Position numbers and translations under genes: made by a program. 19,670 nucleotides of DNA from Bifidobacterium breve (GTDB taxonomy: Bacteria; Actinomycetota; Actinomycetes; S36-B12): the NCBI GenBank assembly GCA_945870085.1, contig CAMBQX010000011.1, positions 1 through 19,670 of the forward strand, read 5' to 3'. The notes below the pieces were generated by a model. The model saw nothing but the letters and a program-made list of their open reading frames with translations. It searched no databases and had not been told where the DNA came from. Positions 13,973-19,670 of this stretch are shown one piece after another (the first letter of the stretch is position 1; each line of letters begins with the position of its first letter).

Positions 13973-14809
13973 ATGGATTCCGACGACCCGAACTTCAAAC
14001 GAGTCGCCCGCAAAATCCCCGAGCCGTCCGTGCTGACCGAACATGGTCCGGCCCGAGTTATTTCGATGGTGAACCAAAAAGGTGGTGTGGGCAAGACGAC
14101 GTCCACGGTTAGTTTGGGTGCGGCACTTGCCGGCTACGACCGCAAAGTGCTACTCGTAGATTTTGATCCACAGGGTGCGCTCTCGGTGGCACTTGGCCTG
14201 AATCCAAACGAGATGGATTTAACCGTTTACAACTTGCTGACTCAAAGCGACTGCCATATCGGCGATGTCATCGTGTCGACCGAAGTTGAAAACCTTGATC
14301 TGCTGCCAAGTAATATCGATTTATCGGCAGCTGAGCTCCAATTAGTTACTGAAGTTGGGCGAGAGCATGCACTCGGCAGGGCACTTGAGCCGGTATTGGG
14401 GGAGTACGACGTAATCCTGATTGACTGCCAGCCCTCCCTGGGCCTTCTGACTTTGAACGCTTTGACCGCAAGTAGCGGGGTTATCGTTCCGATGGAGTGT
14501 GAGTACTTCGCCCTGCGCGGTGTCGCGCTGCTCAAGGACACCCTTGACAAAGTCACCGCCAGATTGAACCCCAGCCTAAAAATTATCGGGGTACTGCCAA
14601 CCATGTACGACCCGAGAACTCTGCATAGCCGCGAGGTTTACCAAACAGTGGTGCAGGCGTTCGGCGATTTAGTATTCCAGACGGTGATCAATAGAACCAT
14701 TAAATTCCCCGATGCCGCAGTTGCTGGCGAGCCGATCACGCAATTTGCACCAGGTAGTTCTGGCGCCAAGGCCTACGAGCAGTTGGCGCGGGAGGTCCTA
14801 GACAGGTGA
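13973..14809 (+). CDS. ParA/Soj-family ATPase of the scpAB locus
   Basis: A 278-residue ParA-type ATPase. It has the deviant Walker A NQKGGVGKTT (signature K36, K41), the A' motif LLVDFDPQG (D63, D65) and Walker B VILIDCQPSLG (D151). A basic leader of about 27 residues precedes the fold. No parB follows and I see no parS-like palindrome in the window. Instead it overlaps scpA (GTGA), the arrangement of Rv1708 and its relatives, which are distinct from the true parAB pair near the origin. A role with SMC-ScpAB in chromosome organisation is inferred from context only. ATG 13973 follows AAAGGG at 13962-13967. The 83-base upstream gap is the only break between xerD and the end of the window, so a promoter may lie there, but I find no convincing -10/-35 pair. 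Confidence 0.92.
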   Translation: MDSDDPNFKRVARKIPEPSVLTEHGPARVISMVNQKGGVGKTTSTVSLGAALAGYDRKVLLVDFDPQGALSVALGLNPNEMDLTVYNLLTQSDCHIGDVIVSTEVENLDLLPSNIDLSAAELQLVTEVGREHALGRALEPVLGEYDVILIDCQPSLGLLTLNALTASSGVIVPMECEYFALRGVALLKDTLDKVTARLNPSLKIIGVLPTMYDPRTLHSREVYQTVVQAFGDLVFQTVINRTIKFPDAAVAGEPITQFAPGSSGAKAYEQLAREVLDR

Positions 14810-15714
14810 CCGCACCGACTGACATGGTCGAGGCAACAGCCGAGCAAGCCACCGATGGGGGTACCGGTTCGCCCGGTGGATTCTTAGTTCGTGTCGGTGA
14901 TTTCGAGGGACCATTCGATCTGCTGCTTTCGCTGATTTCGAAGCATAAGCTTGAAGTAACCGAAATCGCTCTGCACCAAGTAACCGACGAGTTCATCTCC
15001 TACATCCGCGCAAAGGGTTCCGAATGGGAACTGGATGAAGCCAGCAGCTTCTTAGTTGTTGCGGCAACCTTGCTAGACTTGAAAGCTGCCCGGCTATTGC
15101 CCAGCGGTGAAGTGGAGGATGAAGAAGACCTCGCGTTACTCGAAGCCAGAGATATTTTGTTTGCGCGACTATTGCAGTATCGGGCCTTTAAAGAGATCGC
15201 CACGATATTTACCCAGCAATTCGACTTGGCCAACAAGCAGGTACCGCGCACGGTTGGCCTTGAACCACATTTTGCAGCCATGTTGCCAGAGGTGCTACTT
15301 GGCCTGGGGCCGGAGCAATTTGCCGCACTTGCTGCGCGGGCTCTTGCCCCCAAACCTGTGGAGTCAGTCTCTATTGCTCACTTGCATCTGCAGCGGGTCA
15401 GTGTGCGCGAGCAGGCTGAAATTATTATCGACCGGTTGCGCAGGCAGCGGGTCTCGACCTTTCGGGCTTTGATTGCCGATTGCGATACCACGTTATTGAT
15501 TGTGGCCAGGTTCTTGGCACTTTTGGAGTTATATCGCGAAACGGTGGTGGCATTCGAACAGATCACCCCACTCGGTGACTTAACAATCCGCTGGACGGGC
15601 ACCGATGACAGCGCCATTGTGGTGACCGATGAGTTCGATGTTGAGCGCGATATCGACGACGTACCTGCCGAGCAAGAGATACAGGAGATAGAGGTGAATG
15701 TTGATGAGCATTGA
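14806..15714 (+). CDS. scpA: Segregation and condensation protein A
   Basis: A 302-residue ScpA, the kleisin subunit that bridges the heads of the SMC dimer. The family signature is seen at FEGPFDLLLSLISKHKLEVT and is followed by DLKAARLLP. The middle is a variable helical linker, and the C-terminal winged-helix part includes VSVREQAEIIIDRL and ALLELYRETVVAFEQ. The N terminus (first 25 residues) and C terminus (last 40, very acidic) are extended, as is common in actinobacteria. The GTG start overlaps the parA-like stop as GTGA. It overlaps scpB by 17 bases. Confidence 0.95.
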   Translation: MTAPTDMVEATAEQATDGGTGSPGGFLVRVGDFEGPFDLLLSLISKHKLEVTEIALHQVTDEFISYIRAKGSEWELDEASSFLVVAATLLDLKAARLLPSGEVEDEEDLALLEARDILFARLLQYRAFKEIATIFTQQFDLANKQVPRTVGLEPHFAAMLPEVLLGLGPEQFAALAARALAPKPVESVSIAHLHLQRVSVREQAEIIIDRLRRQRVSTFRALIADCDTTLLIVARFLALLELYRETVVAFEQITPLGDLTIRWTGTDDSAIVVTDEFDVERDIDDVPAEQEIQEIEVNVDEH

Positions 15715-16327
15715 AAGTGTGGCAACTGAGTCGATGACCGAACCAGATGACATTACAGATGGTATTGGTGCTCCATCAATTGCCGCGGCAATCGAGGCCC
15801 TATTGCTGTTGACCGATGAACCGATGAGCGTGCTGGCCCTGGCCGAAGCTATTAAGTGCCCATCTGATGACGTCTGGGAGAGCGTCCACGACCTTGCCAA
15901 GCAATATACCGAGCAAGGCCGCGGCTTTGAACTGCGCGAGGTTGCCGGCGGATGGCGCTTTTATACGCGGGCAGATTGTGCGCCACTGGTTGAACGTTGG
16001 GTACTCGATGGCCAGCAGGCGCGCCTCACCCAAGCCTCCCTTGAGACGCTAGCGGTGATCGCTTATCGACAGCCGGTTTCACGTGGTCGCATCAGTGCTA
16101 TTCGCGGGGTTAATGTCGATGGAGTCATTCGAACCTTGCTGAGCCGGGGGCTAATAGCCGAAGGAGGCGATCAAGGTGAGTCAGGGTCAATTCTTTATGT
16201 CACAACCTCGCACTTCCTTGAGCGCTTGGGTATTGCCTCCCTTGATGACCTACCACCGATCGCCGAACATCTACCGGATCTAGCTGACCTAGATGACGTA
16301 CTTGATTCGGTAGCCACGGGCGACTAG
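15698..16327 (+). CDS. scpB: Segregation and condensation protein B
   Basis: A 209-residue ScpB, whose dimer of paired winged-helix domains binds the ScpA linker and stabilises SMC-ScpAB. Family features: IEALLLLTDEPMSVLALAEA, RGFELREVAGGWRFYTR, LETLAVIAYRQPVSRGRISA and RGVNVDGVIRTLLSRGLI. The last 20 residues are acidic. Start choice is open: ATG 15698 has AGGAG (15683-15687) ten bases upstream, while in-frame ATG 15704, giving 207 residues, has GAGG (15691-15694) nine bases upstream; both lie inside scpA. It ends one base into the rluB start (TAGTG). Confidence 0.94.
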   Translation: MLMSIESVATESMTEPDDITDGIGAPSIAAAIEALLLLTDEPMSVLALAEAIKCPSDDVWESVHDLAKQYTEQGRGFELREVAGGWRFYTRADCAPLVERWVLDGQQARLTQASLETLAVIAYRQPVSRGRISAIRGVNVDGVIRTLLSRGLIAEGGDQGESGSILYVTTSHFLERLGIASLDDLPPIAEHLPDLADLDDVLDSVATGD

Positions 16328-17079
16328 TGACAGGTGCCCAGGAAGATTCGGCTGCAGAAGGTCTGCGACTACAGAAGGTGTTGGCGCAGGCCGGCCTAGG
16401 GAGCCGGCGGGCTTGCGAAGAACTTATCGCTTCAGGGCGCGTTGAAGTTGACGGCCAGATCGTTGTCGAGCAAGGCACCCGGGTTGATCCGATGAAGGCG
16501 ATCGTGCGGGTAGATGGTCAGCGCGTGCCCACCGCCCCGGATACCGTGGTGTTGGTTTTCAATAAGCCAAAGGGTGTGGTCTCAACAATGGCTGATGATC
16601 ACGGCCGGAAGTGTGTTGGTGACTATGTGACCGAACGGCCCGAACGCCTGTTTCATGTTGGGCGCCTTGATGCCGAAACCGAAGGTTTGCTCATAATTAC
16701 TAACGACGGAAAATTGGCTCAGCACCTTGGGCACCCAACACATGAGGTGGCCAAGACTTACATTGCAACCGTAGCCGGGGTGGTCGAACGCGATGGGCTC
16801 CGGTCCTTGCGTCTGGGTGTAGAACTTGAGGATGGGTTGGCCAAGTGCGATACGGCTCGAATCGTGCAGTCGCTGTCGGATCGAACGATGGTGGAATTGG
16901 TTATTCACCAGGGCCGAAATCGCATTGTTAGACGAATGTTTGAGGCGATCGGGCACCCGGTGCTAGCTCTGGTTCGCACCCGGGTAGGGCCGGTATCACT
17001 GGGCCAACAACGACCCGGTACCCTTCGCGTTCTTGAGGGTAATGAACTGCACGCTTTGTACACTCAGGCCGGTCTGTAG
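16327..17079 (+). CDS. rluB: 23S rRNA pseudouridine synthase, RsuA/RluB family
   Basis: A 250-residue enzyme. It has an N-terminal S4 RNA-binding domain (residues 13-60: LRLQKVLAQAGLGSRRACEE) and a catalytic domain with the active-site Asp D115 in VGRLDAETEGLL. Further conserved segments are VFNKPKGVVST, HPTHEVAKTY and HQGRNRIVRRMFEAIGHPV. Family members convert uridines around position 2605 of 23S rRNA (RluB) or 516 of 16S (RsuA); following scpAB, as here, is the actinobacterial RluB-like gene. The GTG start shares a base with the scpB stop. It ends three bases before aroH. Confidence 0.94.
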   Translation: MTGAQEDSAAEGLRLQKVLAQAGLGSRRACEELIASGRVEVDGQIVVEQGTRVDPMKAIVRVDGQRVPTAPDTVVLVFNKPKGVVSTMADDHGRKCVGDYVTERPERLFHVGRLDAETEGLLIITNDGKLAQHLGHPTHEVAKTYIATVAGVVERDGLRSLRLGVELEDGLAKCDTARIVQSLSDRTMVELVIHQGRNRIVRRMFEAIGHPVLALVRTRVGPVSLGQQRPGTLRVLEGNELHALYTQAGL

Positions 17080-17082
17080 GCT

Positions 17083-17445
17083 GTGCGGGTGCGCGGAGTT
17101 AGAGGTGCCGTCTGCTTGCAGGCCGATGACCCAGTTGAGATGCGAGAAGCCGTCTCAGAGTTACTCGGTGCCATGCTCGACCGTAACCAGATCACCACCG
17201 ATGAGGTCATCAGTTTGATTTTGACCGCCACCCCGGATTTGGTTTCCGCGTTTCCAGCGGCTGGTGCCCGCGACTTCGGTTTCGTCGATGTGCCGCTGCT
17301 ATGTGCCCAAGAAATTAATGTGCGCGGAGCCCTGCCCCGAGTCGTACGAGTTCTCATGCACATCGAAGGGGATCGCGACCGCGAACTTATTAGCCATGTC
17401 TACCTGCGCGGGGCTGAAGTGCTCCGGCAGGATCTACACCCGTGA
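17083..17445 (+). CDS. aroH: Chorismate mutase, AroH class
   Basis: A 120-residue monofunctional chorismate mutase of the trimeric Bacillus AroH class, converting chorismate to prephenate. Active-site residues are all present: R7 (VRGVRGA), C74 and E77 (PLLCAQEI), R89 (PRVVRVL) and Y107 (SHVYLRGA), within one position of the Bacillus subtilis numbering. Starting at GTG 17083 places the first Arg exactly at residue 7; GTG 17089 is a possible shorter start. It overlaps tyrA as GTGA, so the two consecutive steps from chorismate towards tyrosine are translated together. This AroH class differs from the AroQ-type mutases of mycobacteria. Confidence 0.95.
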   Translation: MRVRGVRGAVCLQADDPVEMREAVSELLGAMLDRNQITTDEVISLILTATPDLVSAFPAAGARDFGFVDVPLLCAQEINVRGALPRVVRVLMHIEGDRDRELISHVYLRGAEVLRQDLHP

Positions 17446-18542
17446 ACCTCGACCGCGGTACCGCTGTGATCGGTCCGGTACTGGTCATCGGCACCGGCTT
17501 AATAGGTACATCAATCGCACTTGCGCTAAAGCGAGCAGATGTCGAGGTGTTTTTGGAGGACACCGATCCAAGCCAGTTAGCTACCGCGATGGCGGCTGGC
17601 GCGGGTTTAGTTTTTCAAGAAGAAGTAATCCCAAAACTTGTGGTGGTGGCGGTGCCGCCGCGCTACGCGGGTGTGGTGCTTGCGCAGGCGTCCGAGCGAT
17701 TTTCTGAGGCGACAATCACTGATGTCACTTCGGTTAAGGCTCAAGTTCTCGCAGCTGCCGTAGATCAGGGGGCCGACCCAAGGCGGTTAATAGGTGGGCA
17801 CCCGATGGCCGGCCGTGAAGTTGCTGGCGCGGCCGGGGCTCGTGGTGATTTACTCGATGATCGGCTATGGGTATTGACCCCGAGTGAACTGACAACTGTC
17901 GACCACCTGAGGCAGGCCTACCAACTGGTTTCAACCTGTGGCGCATATGCCGTTGAGATGACACCCGATGAGCATGATCGCGCCGTGGCCTTGGTGTCTC
18001 ACACTCCGCAACTTCTTTCGAGTGTGTTGGCGGCCCAATTAGCTGATGCGAGCTCAGATTATGTGCGCATCGCGGGGCAAGGATTACGCGATATGACCCG
18101 CATCGCAGCATCTGATAGTGCCCTTTGGACCGATATTCTCAGTGTTAACGCTAAGCAAGTCGCCGAAGTCCTGTCGAACGTGGTGAATGACCTCACGGAG
18201 ACACTTGCGGCTTTGCAGGCGATTGCGGCCGGCGATGCTTCGCAGACTTCAAGGCTCAGCAGTGCTTTGCAAACCGGCGCGGTGGGCCGCTCACGGATCC
18301 CGGGCAAGCATGGTGCAGAACAAATCGAGATAGCAATTGTTGGAGTCATGCTCGCCGATAAGCCAGGTGAGTTGGCGCGACTCTTTACTGGTGCGGGCGA
18401 GGCAAATATTAACCTTGAAGATGTTCGAATCGAGCATGTACTTGGCCGGCCGAGTGGCTTAGTAGAGATTTCGGTACGCCCAGACAAGGTAGAGACTCTT
18501 GCATCAGCTCTGCGCGACCGGAGTTTTGATGTCCGCATCTAA
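17442..18542 (+). CDS. tyrA: Prephenate dehydrogenase with C-terminal ACT domain
   Basis: A 366-residue TyrA. The N-terminal Rossmann domain binds NAD(P) through VIGTGLIGTS (residues 15-24). The prephenate site includes GGHPMAGREV (H120) and DEHDRAVALVSHTPQLLSS. The helical dimerisation domain runs to about residue 275, followed by an ACT domain from about 295 (IAIVGVMLADKPGELARLF, then NINLEDVRIEHVLGRPSG) that probably mediates feedback by tyrosine. It produces 4-hydroxyphenylpyruvate from the product of the preceding aroH. The GTG start overlaps aroH (GTGA). Its last 14 bases overlap cmk. Confidence 0.95.
   Translation: MNLDRGTAVIGPVLVIGTGLIGTSIALALKRADVEVFLEDTDPSQLATAMAAGAGLVFQEEVIPKLVVVAVPPRYAGVVLAQASERFSEATITDVTSVKAQVLAAAVDQGADPRRLIGGHPMAGREVAGAAGARGDLLDDRLWVLTPSELTTVDHLRQAYQLVSTCGAYAVEMTPDEHDRAVALVSHTPQLLSSVLAAQLADASSDYVRIAGQGLRDMTRIAASDSALWTDILSVNAKQVAEVLSNVVNDLTETLAALQAIAAGDASQTSRLSSALQTGAVGRSRIPGKHGAEQIEIAIVGVMLADKPGELARLFTGAGEANINLEDVRIEHVLGRPSGLVEISVRPDKVETLASALRDRSFDVRI
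18520..18523 (+). promoter_or_regulatory. GGAG site that fixes the cmk start at 18529
   Basis: GGAG lies five bases before ATG 18529 within the end of tyrA. The frame is open further upstream, from ATG-like positions near 18499, but those would add ten residues unlike the family N terminus and have no such site. Confidence 0.75.
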
Positions 18543-19230
18543 TGCGTTAGTAATTGCGGTTGATGGTCCGGCAGGGTCAGGTAAATCAAGTGTCTGCCGT
18601 GGTGTGGCAGCCAAACTCGGTATGCGTTATCTCGACACCGGCGCAATGTATCGCGCCATGACTGTGGCGGTGCTTACGGCTGGTGTTGATGTTGCTGATG
18701 AAGCCGGCGTTGAAGCGGTGGCAGAGCACACCAGCATTTACTGCGGTACTGACCCCGGTGCCCCTGAAGTCTGGCTGGATGGGCGAGATGTCGCAGAGTC
18801 CATTCGAGGTTCGGAGGTAACCGCGGCTGTTAGCGCGGTGAGCGCTGTGCCAGGTGTGCGCCAAAGACTCGTCGAGATTCAACGCTCGCAAGTACAGGCC
18901 GCCCGCGATGCCGATGTCGGCATTGTTGTAGAGGGTCGCGATATCGGTACCGTCGTCGTGCCTGAAGCCGACCTGAAGATCTTCCTCGTGGCCGACCCTG
19001 CGGTTCGTGCTCAACGTCGCGCACTGGAGAACAGTGCCGGTGAACTTCCTGAGCCGGCTACGGTAGCGGTAACCGAGGCAGAACTGCTTAAACGCGATGC
19101 CTACGATTCCGGCCGTGAGATCTCACCCCTGACTCAGGCCGATGATGCGCGAGTTGTCGATACCACAAATTTCACATTGAATGAAGTTATCGAGCAAGTG
19201 TGTGTCCTTGCTACTGGCGTGCAGCGGTGA
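18529..19230 (+). CDS. cmk: Cytidylate kinase
   Basis: A 233-residue (d)CMP kinase, phosphorylating CMP/dCMP with ATP. It has the P-loop VDGPAGSGKSS (G13-S20), the substrate region MRYLDTGAMYRAM, VVEGRDIGTVVVPEADLKIF with the conserved RDIG, then the LID region RRALEN, and KRDAYDSGREISPL near the end. Length is typical. The start is ATG 18529, giving MSASNALVIAVDGP. It sits between tyrA and an acyltransferase-like gene, overlapping both; in many actinobacteria cmk is followed within a gene or two by the GTPase gene der, which would lie beyond the window. Confidence 0.97.
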   Translation: MSASNALVIAVDGPAGSGKSSVCRGVAAKLGMRYLDTGAMYRAMTVAVLTAGVDVADEAGVEAVAEHTSIYCGTDPGAPEVWLDGRDVAESIRGSEVTAAVSAVSAVPGVRQRLVEIQRSQVQAARDADVGIVVEGRDIGTVVVPEADLKIFLVADPAVRAQRRALENSAGELPEPATVAVTEAELLKRDAYDSGREISPLTQADDARVVDTTNFTLNEVIEQVCVLATGVQR

Positions 19231-19670
19231 GTGAGCCCGATTTAGCGCAATTGGCAGGCCGGGCAGCGCACTCGCGAAATGTAGGTGCCCTGCTAGCACG
19301 GACGGCCTATCGCATTGAGGTGCACGGACGCCACCATCTCCCCGCTCACGGCCCAGCACTGCTGGTGGGAAGCGACTTAAATTTGTTTTCGGCCGCAATT
19401 GTTGCATCGGTGGCATGCCGACCAATTCACACACTGGCTCCCGGGGCGCTGGAGCAACTAGGTGATATTCCGGTGATTTCACCGGGTATTGTCGCCGCGC
19501 AGTGGGCACTTGAACTACTCGAGGCCGGTGCTGCGATCATGGTAACCGCGGATGTTCCACCCCCTGGGTATTTATTGGCGCACGGGTCGGTCCCGATCAC
19601 TCCGGTAGTGGTTTTCGGAGGGTCGGGAAAGGTAGCGGATGATCCGCCCAGATTGCGCTCTAAAATCGAG
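19227..19670 (+). CDS. PlsC/LPLAT-fold acyltransferase-like protein, 5' part, catalytic motifs degenerate
   Basis: An open frame of 148 codons that runs off the window. The GTG start overlaps the cmk stop as GTGA. The layout matches the LPLAT fold: YRIEVHGRHHLPAHGPALLV (the 'V.G.E.lP..gp.i..' entry), then VASVACRPIHTLAP, then LEQLGDIPVISPG, then ALELLEAGAAIMVTADVPPP, then VPITPVVVFG. A 1-acyl-glycerol-3-phosphate acyltransferase-like gene after cmk is common in actinobacteria. However, the catalytic HX4D motif expected after ALLV reads VGSDLNLFSA with no His or Asp in place, and the FPEGTR motif reads VTADVPP. The protein is therefore unlikely to be an active acyltransferase of the usual kind and may be a pseudoenzyme. 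The rest of the gene is needed to judge. Confidence 0.72.
   Translation, partial: MSEPDLAQLAGRAAHSRNVGALLARTAYRIEVHGRHHLPAHGPALLVGSDLNLFSAAIVASVACRPIHTLAPGALEQLGDIPVISPGIVAAQWALELLEAGAAIMVTADVPPPGYLLAHGSVPITPVVVFGGSGKVADDPPRLRSKIE

Noticed and set aside
1..19670. A hidden mobile element, phage island, CRISPR array or defence system.
   Set aside because: No transposase, phage integrase module, array of spaced repeats or terminal repeats is visible. The only recombinase is a complete housekeeping XerD, and gene order is the conserved actinobacterial one.

Overview
The window is a chromosomal core region of an actinobacterium (Actinomycetota). It begins inside the 3' end of a 5S rRNA gene, followed by the rRNA operon terminator, and then carries 23 protein-coding genes, 22 of them on the + strand. 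The order HAD phosphatase - small acidic protein - tlyA - nadK - recN - pyrG - NUDIX - xerD - parA-like - scpA - scpB - rluB - cmk is the order I know from Mycobacterium (around Rv1692-Rv1712) and Streptomyces. Coding is dense, base composition is moderately high in GC rather than extreme, and genes overlap heavily. I cannot name the genus. The lack of any gene between recN and pyrG, where mycobacteria and corynebacteria keep the steA/steB(mctB) pair, suggests a streamlined lineage.

Region 1 (1-3095) is the more variable part. It holds the 5S end and terminator, a 489-residue TPR-type protein with a long intrinsically disordered N terminus built of 5-residue repeats, a convergent metallo-beta-lactamase-fold hydrolase whose 3' end overlaps it, and a small SSB-like OB-fold protein. 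Region 2 (3096-8627) is a tight operon: a second TPR protein, a Rv1692-type sugar/glycerol-phosphate phosphatase, a lysine-tailed helical protein, a small acidic protein, the rRNA 2'-O-methyltransferase TlyA, NAD kinase and the DNA-repair ATPase RecN. Region 3 (8628-13889) starts with a probable leaderless promoter for pyrG, then an ADP-ribose pyrophosphatase-type NUDIX enzyme, alanine dehydrogenase, the XerD recombinase (apparently with a CTG start) and an exported M14 zinc peptidase. Region 4 (13890-19670) is the chromosome-segregation and housekeeping block: ParA-like ATPase, ScpA and ScpB (partners of SMC), the pseudouridine synthase RluB, chorismate mutase AroH, prephenate dehydrogenase TyrA, cytidylate kinase and the start of an acyltransferase-fold protein that runs off the window.

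Most junctions in regions 2-4 are stop/start overlaps (ATGA, GTGA, one CTGA), so translational coupling is expected. The genes serve rRNA modification, nucleotide supply, DNA repair, chromosome dimer resolution, SMC loading, aromatic amino-acid synthesis and cell-wall turnover.

I see no mobile element, CRISPR array, tRNA or phage gene. The points most worth a second look are the uninterrupted 5-residue repeat region downstream of the rRNA operon, the CTG start of xerD, and the acyltransferase-like gene that lacks its catalytic motifs.
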